From the IMG/VR virus record IMGVR_UViG_3300024255_000059, positions 1 to 41,219 of that record: DNA of 41,219 nucleotides; one strand, 5' to 3'. This document shows, one piece after another, positions 8,508-15,584 of this stretch. The position numbers and the translations under genes are program-made. Under the pieces are notes generated by a model that had not been told where the DNA came from, made no database searches, and saw nothing but the letters and a program-made list of their open reading frames with translations. The DNA is from a virus. Numbering within the stretch: the first letter of the stretch is position 1; each line of letters begins with the position of its first letter.

Positions 8508-9482
8508 ATGGCAGACGACAAAAATAAATTCGTTGCTGATGACGGTTACTCAGAAGTACCTCAGCCTGTAAAGCCTGAAGGTGGAGAGAATAACTTTAAA
8601 AAAGGCAAGAAAGGCGAAGTCGAAGCTAAGAAATCAGATGTTAAGACTCCTGGCCAAGAAAAGGCTGGCGAGAAGGTACCAACTGCTGAAGAAGTAGAAA
8701 CTACTGAATCAGAAGAAGTGGTAGAAGAAGTTGTAGTTGAATCTACAATCGAATCTATCTTTGAAGGTACTGAACTTTCAGATGAATTTAAACAAAACAT
8801 TAAGCTAGTATTCGAAGCAGCTGTTAACGAAGAAGTTGCAACAAAGACTGAGTCTTTGAAAGAAGAACTAGAAAGTAAACTCGAAACTGAATTATCAGAA
8901 GCTATTGATAACCGTATGAAGGATGTTGTTGAAAATGTAGACAAATATCTAGACTACGTTGTTGGTGAGTGGATGGAAGAGAACAAGATTGCTGTTGAAG
9001 CTGGAATTAAAGTTGAAATGGCTGAATCTTTACTCGGTGGTCTTAAAGACCTATTCAACGAGCACAACATCGAAATCGACGAAGATACATTCGACGTTGT
9101 TGAGAGTTTAGAGAAACAAGTTGCTGAATTAGAATCAGGTAGTAACGATGTTGTCAATGAGAACATCACACTTAAAGCTACTATTGCTTCTATGAGTGCA
9201 GAAAAAGTATTTGAAGGTATGACTGAAGGCCTTTCCGACAATCAAGTCGAAAGATTCAAAGTACTTTCTGAAAAGCTTGACGTTGAAGATTTAGAAGATT
9301 ATACTTCGAATCTTTCAGTAATCAAGGAATCCTTCTTTAGCGAAGGCAAAATTGCCGCACCTAAAGTAGAGGATGTCGAAGAAGACGAAATTATTCTAGA
9401 GGAACAGGAAGTCACTAAACCAGCTTCTGATTACGACTCTATTAATGCTCTAGTTGAAGCTTTTACAGCTAAAACAAAGTAA
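8508..9482 (+). CDS. 22: Prohead scaffold protein (T4 gp22-like)
   Basis: A 324-aa, extremely acidic, coiled-coil-rich protein between protease and capsid, the place of T4 gp22 (269 aa). Glu/Val-rich repeats (EEVVEEVVVEST) fill residues 60-85. Long helices such as SLKEELESKLETELSEA follow. It forms the temporary core around which gp23 assembles and is then digested by gp21. Several LxE sites (for example LSEA near 134) fit that fate. Sequence similarity between scaffolds is low, so this rests on position, charge and helicity. Confidence 0.9.
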   Translation: MADDKNKFVADDGYSEVPQPVKPEGGENNFKKGKKGEVEAKKSDVKTPGQEKAGEKVPTAEEVETTESEEVVEEVVVESTIESIFEGTELSDEFKQNIKLVFEAAVNEEVATKTESLKEELESKLETELSEAIDNRMKDVVENVDKYLDYVVGEWMEENKIAVEAGIKVEMAESLLGGLKDLFNEHNIEIDEDTFDVVESLEKQVAELESGSNDVVNENITLKATIASMSAEKVFEGMTEGLSDNQVERFKVLSEKLDVEDLEDYTSNLSVIKESFFSEGKIAAPKVEDVEEDEIILEEQEVTKPASDYDSINALVEAFTAKTK

Positions 9483-9544
9483 GGATTAGAATAATTAAAT
9501 TGGTTAAAAACATAATTTAATATTAACATAAAGGGAGAATTACT

Positions 9545-10864
9545 ATGAGTAATTATCAAGCATTGGTAGAAAAGTGGGGCCCTATCCTAGAGCACGAATC
9601 TTTTTCACCAATTACTGACTCACATAAGAGGGCAGTAACAGCTACTATCCTAGAAAACACAGAAAGAGCACTTGCAGAAACTGGTGATTTATCAGCTAAC
9701 ATGACAAGCCTTCTTTCAGAAGCAGCACCAACTAATGATGCTGGAACAGGTGGTTTCGGGGCTGGAGCAACTGCAGGTGGTCCTGCAGCTGGTTACGACC
9801 CAATCTTAATTTCACTAGTACGTAGAGCGGTTCCTAACCTAATCGCTTATGACATCTGTGGTGTTCAGCCAATGACTGGTCCAACTGGTCTTATCTTCGC
9901 GATGAGAGCACGTTACGGTTCACAGGCTGGAGACGAAGCTTTCTATAACGAAGCTGATACAGATTTCTCAGGTGCTGGAACACACGCTAACACATTACCA
10001 AATGCTAACGCATCACTTATCACGACTGGTACAGGTCTTGACACAGGTGCTGGTGAAGCTTTAGGTGACGGTGTTGGAGATGCATACGCAGAAATGGCTT
10101 TCTCAATTGAGAAAGTAACTGTTGCTGCTAAGACAAGAGCTTTAAAAGCTGAATACACTACTGAGCTTGCTCAGGACTTAAGAGCTGTTCACGGCCTAGA
10201 CGCTGAAACAGAACTTGCTAACATCCTTCAAACTGAAATCTTAACAGAAATCAACCGTGAAGTTGTTAGAACAATCTACAAAACTGCTGAAGTTGGAGCT
10301 CCAGGCTCTGCGTCTGCAGGTGTTTTCGACTTAGACGTCGATGCAAATGGTAGATGGTCCGTAGAGAAGTTCAAAGGCTTAATGTTCCAAATCGAACAAG
10401 AAGCTAACGCTATTGCAAAGGGAACTCGTAGAGGGAAAGGTAACATCGTTATTTGTTCTTCAGACGTTGCTTCTGCTTTACAAATGGCTGGTGTACTCGA
10501 CTACGCTCCTGCTCTTAACTCTAACTCTTTAGAAGTTGATGACACAGGCAATACTTTTGCTGGTGTTCTTAACGGAAGATTCAGAGTATACATCGACCCA
10601 TTCGCTGGTTCAAACTACTTAGTAGTTGGCTACAAGGGTTCAAGCGCATTTGACGCTGGCTTATTCTATTGCCCATACGTTCCATTACAAATGGTACGTG
10701 CTGTTGGTGAGAATAGTTTCCAACCAAAAATCGGATTCAAAACTCGATATGGTATGGTAGCTAATCCATTCGCACAGGGTGATGCATCTAGCCAAGGTCT
10801 TGGTGCACTTACTCAAGATACTAACAAGTACTACAGACGTGTACGTGTAACTAACTTATTCTAA
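9545..10864 (+). CDS. 23: Major capsid protein precursor (T4 gp23-like)
   Basis: A 439-aa HK97-fold shell protein; T4 gp23 is 521 aa, so this is the shorter form seen in many marine relatives. The propeptide probably ends after Glu59 in LLSEA, matching the LxE rule of the gp21 protease. The sequence is Ala/Gly-rich and includes TGPTGLIFAMRARYG, VTVAAKTRALKAEYT, the QDLRAVHGLDAETELANIL helix and the end GLGALTQDTNKYYRRVRV. Codon choice is visibly less AT-biased than in neighbours, as expected for the most highly expressed gene. An AAGGGAG site precedes the ATG. Confidence 0.97.
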   Translation: MSNYQALVEKWGPILEHESFSPITDSHKRAVTATILENTERALAETGDLSANMTSLLSEAAPTNDAGTGGFGAGATAGGPAAGYDPILISLVRRAVPNLIAYDICGVQPMTGPTGLIFAMRARYGSQAGDEAFYNEADTDFSGAGTHANTLPNANASLITTGTGLDTGAGEALGDGVGDAYAEMAFSIEKVTVAAKTRALKAEYTTELAQDLRAVHGLDAETELANILQTEILTEINREVVRTIYKTAEVGAPGSASAGVFDLDVDANGRWSVEKFKGLMFQIEQEANAIAKGTRRGKGNIVICSSDVASALQMAGVLDYAPALNSNSLEVDDTGNTFAGVLNGRFRVYIDPFAGSNYLVVGYKGSSAFDAGLFYCPYVPLQMVRAVGENSFQPKIGFKTRYGMVANPFAQGDASSQGLGALTQDTNKYYRRVRVTNLF

Positions 10865-10888
10865 GAATAACAATTAGTTGTATCTTTA

Positions 10889-10915
10889 GGGGAGCCTTCG
10901 GGCTCCTCTTTTTTT
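10889..10915 (+). terminator. Strong intrinsic terminator after gp23
   Basis: An 8-bp GC-rich stem (GGGGAGCC / GGCTCCTC) closes a TTCG tetraloop of the very stable C(UUCG)G type and is followed by seven Ts. It ends the structural transcription unit. Confidence 0.92.
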
Positions 10916-10922
10916 GTTCATT

Positions 10923-10951
10923 AAAAAGGGACCATTAAGGTCCCTCTTTTT
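10923..10951 (-). terminator. Bidirectional terminator closing the minus-strand hemC unit
   Basis: Stem GGGACC / GGTCCC (10928-10933 and 10939-10944) with loop ATTAA, flanked by an A-run on the left and a T-rich run on the right. On the minus strand it follows the 10965 gene and has a U-tract. On the plus strand it backs up the gp23 terminator. Confidence 0.85.
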
Positions 10952-10964
10952 GTTTTGTATCTTA

Positions 10965-11186
10965 TTACTTAGATACTACAAACTCATTTAATTGAGTAGC
11001 AAGTCTGATTATCTGCGCTGCAGTAATCTTTCTATCCACAAGTGGTCTGTAACCAGCTGTTTCATTATTGTAAGAATTATACTCTGCTATCGCATAGTTT
11101 TCTCTATCAATATTACTCAATAAAATTCCTTCAGCTTGTGAAAGAAGGTCTGCTCGGATTTCATATCCGCTTTTTGTATCACTCAT
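10965..11186 (-). CDS. Small protein of unknown function
   Basis: A 73-aa soluble protein, last gene of the hemC transcription unit. It has a charged helical N-terminus (ESDT-like MSDTKSGYEIRADLLSQA) and the segment YNSYNNETAGYRPLVDRKIT. A strong GGAG site lies before the ATG. Similar short proteins with YEIRADLL-type starts occur in marine T4-like phages, as far as I recall, without a known role. Confidence 0.7.
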   Translation of the reverse strand: MSDTKSGYEIRADLLSQAEGILLSNIDRENYAIAEYNSYNNETAGYRPLVDRKITAAQIIRLATQLNEFVVSK

Positions 11187-11212
11187 AATTTTCTCCTGTG
11201 TGTATATGTGTG

Positions 11213-11437
11213 TTATTTGTATTTCTTAGAAAAGTAAGTTCGTAGTAAGAAAATACGTGTATATGCTACGAAGGTCATAACTAAGGTAACCATTGTACCT
11301 AGTGTGACTGGGTCGGTAATCTCAAATTTTTCAATATAGAGCCAAAGAAGAAAAAGGTTTAATGGATAGTTAACTACCAAACCTGTTGCAATCTGAGTTG
11401 CAGTTTCTTTGTGTATTTGTTTTGTTGCTTTATTCAT
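11213..11437 (-). CDS. Small membrane protein
   Basis: A 74-aa protein with two hydrophobic segments (about 17-36 and 44-64) separated by EKFEITDPV, and a basic C-terminus (FSKKYK). This is a two-span inner-membrane protein. Its ATG lies 2 nt from the hemC stop, so it is probably co-translated with hemC. I see no domain that gives a function. Confidence 0.7.
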   Translation of the reverse strand: MNKATKQIHKETATQIATGLVVNYPLNLFLLWLYIEKFEITDPVTLGTMVTLVMTFVAYTRIFLLRTYFSKKYK

Positions 11438-11438
11438 A

Positions 11439-12278
11439 TCATTTTAAAGATTGTCCTAACTTTTGACCAATTGCTAAATAATCTTCAATTGGTCCTTTAT
11501 TGATGCCTAACTGGTTTGTTTCAAAGTTTTTTGCAACCATGTTTAATATCCCATCTTCAATATAGGATAATACGCCAATCGGTGTAGAACAGTCACCGTC
11601 AATTTCTTTTAACATTTCTTTTTCGGCCATTACAGTATGCCATGTATCAATATCATTTCTTGCCCAACACCATGCTGTAATAGTTTCATCTATTGGTGTT
11701 TTAGGCTTTCTTGTTTGAAGAGCAATAACGCCTTGACCTGGTGCAGGTAACATATCTGCAGTTCCAAATACATGACTTGCTTTATGAGTTAATCCCAATG
11801 TATCAAGTCCTGCTTTAGCAACTACGATCGCATCATATTCGCCATTCTCTTGTTTAGCGATTCGACTATCAATATTACCTCTAATAGGGACTATAGTTGC
11901 TCCTGGATATAACTCTTGTAACTGGTAAGACCTTCTAGGGCTACTTGTGCCTATGGTCCTAGGGTTTATATTATTACCGACTAAACAGTCACTAAAGTCA
12001 CTTCTAGGTAACACACAGGTCACTTCAAGCAGGTCGTCGTTATCTCTTGTTAAATCTTTAAAGGCATGACATGCAATATCAATATCTCCATTAATAAGTG
12101 CTGTTTCTATTTCTTTACAGAATACTCCTTTGTTTCCCATTTCTTCAATGGTTAACTCTGGATTTAAGTCTGCTTGTGAATGTATGAATACAGTTTCTAA
12201 ATCAATGCTAAGATGATTTCTTGCTTTTTCAGTATATGCTACTGCTAACTGTGATTGTCTTGTTCCAATTTTGTACAT
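11439..12278 (-). CDS. hemC: Porphobilinogen deaminase (hydroxymethylbilane synthase)
   Basis: A 279-aa enzyme that joins four porphobilinogens into hydroxymethylbilane, the precursor of heme and other tetrapyrroles. The family signatures are present: GTRQSQLA at the N-terminus, FCKEIETALINGDIDIACH, the catalytic Asp75 in HAFKD, TSSPRRSYQL at 111-120, RGNIDSR at 133-139 and PAPGQGVIAL at 179-187. The dipyrromethane-cofactor cysteine is Cys230 in DGDCSTPIG. Bacterial HemC is usually near 310 aa, so the C-terminal domain is slightly short, but no key residue is missing. The ATG lies 12 nt after the 3' end of a tRNA-Glu gene and has only a weak ribosome binding site. HemE lies on the other strand 8 kb away. 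Confidence 0.95.
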   Translation of the reverse strand: MYKIGTRQSQLAVAYTEKARNHLSIDLETVFIHSQADLNPELTIEEMGNKGVFCKEIETALINGDIDIACHAFKDLTRDNDDLLEVTCVLPRSDFSDCLVGNNINPRTIGTSSPRRSYQLQELYPGATIVPIRGNIDSRIAKQENGEYDAIVVAKAGLDTLGLTHKASHVFGTADMLPAPGQGVIALQTRKPKTPIDETITAWCWARNDIDTWHTVMAEKEMLKEIDGDCSTPIGVLSYIEDGILNMVAKNFETNQLGINKGPIEDYLAIGQKLGQSLK

Positions 12279-12290
12279 AATATAATTTCT

Positions 12291-12365
12291 TGGTACCCCG
12301 TAGGAGAGTCGAACTCCTGTTGCCGAGATGAAAACCCGGTGTCCTAACCACTAGACGAACGGGGC
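12291..12365 (-). tRNA. tRNA-Glu (anticodon UUC)
   Basis: The reverse strand folds into a 75-nt cloverleaf. The acceptor stem pairs GCCCCGT with ACGGGGT (first pair G-U). The anticodon arm is CCGGG-TTTTCAT-CTCGG with anticodon TTC. The T-arm has GTTCGACTC, and CCA is encoded at the 3' end. It lies immediately upstream of hemC and was probably transcribed with it. Phage tRNAs usually supplement translation of AT-rich phage codons (here GAA). Charged tRNA-Glu is also the first substrate of C5-pathway heme synthesis. Confidence 0.95.
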
Positions 12366-12369
12366 GAGG

Positions 12370-12579
12370 TTAAATGTCTTCGTTAACTTTAACGAGCTCA
12401 ATGTTATCACCTTCACCAACAGTTTTAACATAGCCCAACGAGATTAAAGTATCTATTGTTTCTTGTGTTATTCTCTTGGTTTCTGCAAATGAGGCATGAG
12501 ATTTTTGTTTCTTATTAGCGAACCAATAACCTAATGTTGTATATATTGCAGCAGTAATAAAGAATTGAGTTGTATCCAT
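12370..12579 (-). CDS. Small membrane-anchored protein
   Basis: A 69-aa protein with one N-terminal hydrophobic segment (about 6-20, FITAAIYTTLGYWF) followed by a basic stretch and a soluble helical tail ending VKVNEDI. It overlaps the upstream gene by 1 nt (TAATG), indicating coupling, and ends 5 nt before the tRNA. The function is unknown. Confidence 0.65.
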   Translation of the reverse strand: MDTTQFFITAAIYTTLGYWFANKKQKSHASFAETKRITQETIDTLISLGYVKTVGEGDNIELVKVNEDI

Positions 12580-12863
12580 TAACTATCTCCGTATCTTGCT
12601 AAAACTTTTTCAATGATTTTCTGTTGTGCTGTAAGCTCAACATCTTCGTCGATTTCTTTCTGAATTCTGTCTGATTCGTCAGGGTCAGGTATTTCAGGTA
12701 GAAGTTCTTCTTGTACGATAAATTTCTTATCGACAGCCATGCTCAATACACTATTCTCACTGAGTTCTTCGAGCTCAGTTAGCGCAGCGTATAGCACTGT
12801 TTCAGTTTCAAGCTCACCTGATTTGCAAGCTTCCATTATTGTATTAACAATATCTCGGTTCAT
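12579..12863 (-). CDS. Small acidic protein of unknown function
   Basis: A 94-aa acidic, helical protein. It has repeated Glu-Leu patterns (ETETVLYAALTELEELSE) and the segment PEIPDPDESDRIQKEIDED. An excellent AAGGAGG site lies 5 nt before the ATG, so expression is probably high. It is the first gene of the run leading to the tRNA and hemC. I do not recognise it. Confidence 0.7.
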   Translation of the reverse strand: MNRDIVNTIMEACKSGELETETVLYAALTELEELSENSVLSMAVDKKFIVQEELLPEIPDPDESDRIQKEIDEDVELTAQQKIIEKVLARYGDS

Positions 12864-12902
12864 TATGCCTCCTTAAATATACTTATAATAAACAAGTTTT
12901 CT

Positions 12903-13499
12903 CTACGACGCTTCATTCAAGGCGTACGGAAGATGTCCGTCATATCCTTGAAATCCCTGCCACCAGCTAGGTGCTGGTCGACCCCAATCCCACTTAGCAA
13001 AAGGTTTTGCTGCATGGTAATAGTTCCTGTATGCCTTAACTGGGTCGCCTTCAACCTTACAGTCAGGATAGTGACTCATCGCCTGTGCGAATTCTGTGAG
13101 TCCAATGTCTGGTATATTTTTAGGTGGTTTACTGAGCATGATGCCGAGTTTTTGCCACGATACATGTTGTTTGTTTCTACGATACTCAAACTCATTAGCT
13201 AAGCCTCTAAAGTGATCGTAGTGCCATTCATAGTTAGTCTTACTTTTTGCAGTCCATGTTGTACATGGGTGAAATTTATGAACAGCTAAATAATATAAAT
13301 CATCTCTTTTGTCACCAAACGCGTAATACGTTTGTATTGTTTTACCAGAGCGAGATGGTCTTTTCTCTGGGATGCCGTCAAGCATACGATGAACTGTTGA
13401 AAGCATTTGTGCACTTTCAATAATCATTTTACCAACGTGTTTGTCACAAACCATTTGAGCTGCAACTATAGGGTCTTCATGTAATACAAATATATTCAT
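12903..13499 (-). CDS. Conserved phage protein of unknown function
   Basis: A 198-aa protein with the N-terminal signature DPIVAAQMVCDKHVGKMIIE, then SAQMLSTVHRMLDG. A His/Trp-rich middle follows (HKFHPCTTWTAKSKTNYEW) and then HYHAAKPFAKWDWGRPAP-type residues near 165-185. The regularly spaced Cys, His, Asp and Glu residues suggest an enzyme or metal-binding fold. I recall this family from marine T4-like phages and jumbo phages, where it is listed as hypothetical. The ATG overlaps the upstream stop (ATGA). Confidence 0.75.
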   Translation of the reverse strand: MNIFVLHEDPIVAAQMVCDKHVGKMIIESAQMLSTVHRMLDGIPEKRPSRSGKTIQTYYAFGDKRDDLYYLAVHKFHPCTTWTAKSKTNYEWHYDHFRGLANEFEYRRNKQHVSWQKLGIMLSKPPKNIPDIGLTEFAQAMSHYPDCKVEGDPVKAYRNYYHAAKPFAKWDWGRPAPSWWQGFQGYDGHLPYALNEAS

Positions 13500-13711
13500 T
13501 TAACCCACACGTGGTTGTACTTCGAAGGATAGTTACTACAGTTGTAGATAAACCTTTCGTCGTAGTTAATTACTTTAACACATTCACCAGTTGAGTTACT
13601 GACATGCACATCGGGCATATAACTGGTTGTGTTTAAAATACTGACAAGTAGATATATCATAACACTAGAAATTAAAAAAAGTATTGAGTATTCTTTCGTT
13701 TTCGTATTCAT
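13496..13711 (-). CDS. Small single-span membrane protein
   Basis: A 71-aa protein: basic N-terminus (MNTKTKEY), one membrane segment (about 9-27) and a 44-residue outside domain with two cysteines (GECVKV and YNCSNY) that could form a disulfide in the periplasm. It overlaps the next gene by 4 nt. The function is unknown. Confidence 0.65.
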   Translation of the reverse strand: MNTKTKEYSILFLISSVMIYLLVSILNTTSYMPDVHVSNSTGECVKVINYDERFIYNCSNYPSKYNHVWVK

Positions 13712-13713
13712 AA

Positions 13714-14019
13714 TTAAGCTACCTTATCTAAATGTTTGCACTGACCTCTGAACTTGAATCCAGGGCAACTGCATTTGTTGTCTACAATAATGTATGATTT
13801 ACCATTAGAACCTTTTACAACAATTCCGTTGTTTGGCAATTCTTCTTGGTACTCACTGATTTTTACAAATTTACGCCTTGATTTAGAAAACTGCTTCATA
13901 GGAGCTTTAAAAACCTTGTCGTTGTACTGAACTAAATGTCCAGCACCGTTGACATGATATATGCCATTTGCAATTTGAGCATCACCCCAATCAGTTACTT
14001 CTTGTAGAACTTCAATCAT
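13714..14019 (-). CDS. SWIM-type zinc-binding mini-protein
   Basis: A 101-aa protein ending in a SWIM zinc finger: Cys83-x-Cys85, then Cys94-x-His96 (CSCPGFKFRGQCKH). SWIM domains bind zinc and contact DNA or proteins. Here the finger stands almost alone. The N-terminal 80 residues are basic in the middle (FSKSRRKFVK), which could help nucleic-acid binding. The ATG overlaps the upstream stop as ATGA. Confidence 0.8.
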   Translation of the reverse strand: MIEVLQEVTDWGDAQIANGIYHVNGAGHLVQYNDKVFKAPMKQFSKSRRKFVKISEYQEELPNNGIVVKGSNGKSYIIVDNKCSCPGFKFRGQCKHLDKVA

Positions 14020-14240
14020 CGGTAAGAACCTAGTAGTTTAGGACCTTTAGATGTAAAATCCATTCCTGCAAAGCTACCGTGATAGTCACCATACTTTGCA
14101 TTATAAGTGAAGTTAACTTTAACGGTATTGATGTATACCGTTAAGCTTTGTTCTGCTGTGAAGTATGCAACTTCAGCTTCAACTTCTTTTCCACTGTTGA
14201 CATTTTCGACAATACATTCTTTAGCATAAGTCTGGTTCAT
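14016..14240 (-). CDS. Small beta-rich protein of unknown function
   Basis: A 74-aa protein with alternating hydrophobic/charged strands (CIVENVNSGKEVEAEVAYF, LTVYINTVKVNFTYN) and a Gly/Ser-rich end. It is translationally linked to the SWIM protein downstream (4-nt overlap) and starts 1 nt after the upstream stop. No family is recognised. Confidence 0.65.
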   Translation of the reverse strand: MNQTYAKECIVENVNSGKEVEAEVAYFTAEQSLTVYINTVKVNFTYNAKYGDYHGSFAGMDFTSKGPKLLGSYR

Positions 14241-14241
14241 A

Positions 14242-14517
14242 TTAAGCCGCCTTTAGAAGTGTAGGAGCTACTCTCCACATACCGGAGTCTGTAGTAACTT
14301 GAATGTTTTTAATCATTACCTTAGTAACAACTCCTTCAATTTTAGCACCACGCTTATCATTGAAGAATACGTTCTGTCCAACATTAAAAGCATTTTTGGC
14401 CATTTGTGTTTTGGCTTTGAATTGCATGTTAAACATTTGAGAAATCATTTTCATCTCGCTGGAATCAGCTTTGGCGAATAGAGTGTTCAGTTTAGTCATT
14501 TCAGATTTAGTTAGCAT
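14242..14517 (-). CDS. Small protein with an SH3/KOW-like C-terminal half
   Basis: A 91-aa protein. The N-terminal half is a Met/Lys-rich helix (MLTKSEMTKLNTLFAKADS). The C-terminal half (about 46-91) has the five-strand pattern VGQNVFFNDKRGAKIEGVV, then KVMIKNIQVTTDSGMWRV, like small SH3-type barrels that bind RNA, DNA or proteins. It is the first gene behind a perfect sigma70 promoter and has an AAGGAAA site. Confidence 0.65.
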   Translation of the reverse strand: MLTKSEMTKLNTLFAKADSSEMKMISQMFNMQFKAKTQMAKNAFNVGQNVFFNDKRGAKIEGVVTKVMIKNIQVTTDSGMWRVAPTLLKAA

Positions 14518-14551
14518 AATATATTTCCTTTCCTCATTAATTTATGGGTCT

Positions 14552-14580
14552 ATTATAACCCGTTTTGTTCCATTTGTCAA
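14552..14580 (-). promoter_or_regulatory. Consensus sigma70 (early) promoter for the 14517 gene
   Basis: On the minus strand TTGACA (14575-14580), a 17-nt spacer and TATAAT (14552-14557): a perfect consensus. It is preceded by GG, as in all members of this promoter family in the window. Confidence 0.93.
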
Positions 14581-14603
14581 CCTTTTTTTGCATTTATTTT
14601 CAA

Positions 14604-14927
14604 TTAAAATTCAAAAGATGGTTGAGGTGTAGAGTAACCAGCACCTTTTCCGTAGAATCCCATTGATTCTAGTTTAAGTACTAATTCGTCAAAATCGTAA
14701 GGTGTTTCGCCTTCTGCGTATTGTGGATATATGCCTACTGTTAATGGATCGTTTATAAAAAACTGGGTACCCTCGAACTCAGGATGTTCTGAACAAAATT
14801 CGTTGACTAATGCAACTCCTTTTCTCCATGTAGCTATTGACTTATGTCTTAGCTCAAAGTCTGATATGTACATTCCAGGCTGTGTCAAAGTCAGTTCTGG
14901 TTGGTTTCCTAGTATCCTATATTCCAT
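14604..14927 (-). CDS. Conserved small phage protein of unknown function
   Basis: A 107-aa soluble protein with the segments QPGMYISDFELRHKSIATW and NDPLTVGIYPQYAEGETP and an aromatic/Gly-rich end. It is the only gene between two early promoters. A GGAG site lies 7 nt before the ATG. I do not recognise a domain. Confidence 0.7.
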   Translation of the reverse strand: MEYRILGNQPELTLTQPGMYISDFELRHKSIATWRKGVALVNEFCSEHPEFEGTQFFINDPLTVGIYPQYAEGETPYDFDELVLKLESMGFYGKGAGYSTPQPSFEF

Positions 14928-14947
14928 TTAATCTCCGTTTTATTCAA

Positions 14948-14994
14948 AATATGAGTATATTATAATTGGTTTTGTTTCATTTGTCAACCCTTTT
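14948..14994. repeat. 47-nt promoter repeat, copy 1
   Basis: This 47-nt segment is identical to 26450-26496 and includes the whole early promoter plus flanks (GAGTATATTATAATTGG on the plus strand at its core). The two copies lie 11.5 kb apart and precede unrelated genes. This points to recent duplication or gene conversion of a promoter module. Confidence 0.9.
14959..14987 (-). promoter_or_regulatory. Consensus sigma70 (early) promoter for the 14927 gene
   Basis: On the minus strand TTGACA (14982-14987), 17 nt, TATAAT (14959-14964). It faces away from the late promoter at 15032, so the two form a divergent early/late pair between the two blocks. Confidence 0.93.
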
Positions 14995-15031
14995 TTGCAA
15001 TTATTTTGACTTATTTTCAATTTGCAATATT

Positions 15032-15039
15032 ATAAATAA
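15032..15039 (+). promoter_or_regulatory. Perfect T4-type late promoter driving the curli-like cassette
   Basis: An exact TATAAATA ending 36 nt before the first ATG of the cassette (15076). The genes that follow run to 24290, mostly overlapping or closely packed, with no other convincing plus-strand promoter or terminator until 24295. The whole 9 kb accessory block is therefore probably expressed late, with the virion genes. Confidence 0.8.
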
Positions 15040-15075
15040 GACTTGAGGCCCTAAGCTTCAAAAATGGAGTAAACA

Positions 15076-15372
15076 ATGGAACAAATCTTGCAATTGATAT
15101 CTGATGTAGGTTTACCTATAGCAGGCGCTTTAGTGATGGGATTCTTTATCTTTATCATTATTAAGCAGATGATGGAAGGACTTATTGATAATATCAAAAC
15201 TTTAACAATTTTCAGTGAAGGGCTAGAAAATAGAGCGCGCTCTATGAGTAATGAAATTGTTAAAATCGACCTGCTAGTTTCTAGCGCATTAGACTTGAAA
15301 CCAGATACAGAAAGAATTGCACGAGCTGAAAATTTTATTGAAGACGGTAAACTGGACGTGAGGAGAGATTAA
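15076..15372 (+). CDS. Small holin-like/YvrJ-like membrane protein A
   Basis: A 98-aa protein: short N-terminal helix (MEQILQLISDVGLP), one membrane span (about 14-32) and a helical, charged cytoplasmic or periplasmic tail. The layout resembles the 15574 protein (xLVSEYGFP then a span, then a coiled helix), so the two are probably paralogs. Small one-span proteins of this kind include YvrJ-family and some holin-like proteins. It is the first gene of the late cassette. A role in membrane permeabilisation or in anchoring the export system is possible but unproven. Confidence 0.65.
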   Translation: MEQILQLISDVGLPIAGALVMGFFIFIIIKQMMEGLIDNIKTLTIFSEGLENRARSMSNEIVKIDLLVSSALDLKPDTERIARAENFIEDGKLDVRRD

Positions 15373-15374
15373 CA

Positions 15375-15584
15375 ATGTTATACTGTGATTATACATTTTC
15401 TATTGACGGAAGTGGATTAAAATTAACAGACAAAGATACACAGTGGGAAAAGTACCAACAAGTAAAGATTGAGAATACACCTTTACAAGTAGGAGATACT
15501 TTTACTTTACTGACCGACGAAGACGGGTGCATGTTTTTTAGAAAAAATGCTCCTGTACAATATGAGTTGAACTTTGGAATTTGA
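15375..15584 (+). CDS. Small beta-rich protein of unknown function
   Basis: A 69-aa protein with strand-like segments (YTFSIDGSGLKLT, QVGDTFTLLTDEDGCMFFRK). It begins 2 nt after the previous stop and overlaps the next gene by 11 nt. Many marine T4-like phages carry a short protein of this shape. The function is unknown. Confidence 0.6.
   Translation: MLYCDYTFSIDGSGLKLTDKDTQWEKYQQVKIENTPLQVGDTFTLLTDEDGCMFFRKNAPVQYELNFGI

Noticed and set aside
12291-12365. tRNA-Glu as a phage attachment site
   Set aside because: No integrase or repeat of the tRNA 3' end is visible, and T4-like phages are lytic; the tRNA is complete and belongs to the phage operon.
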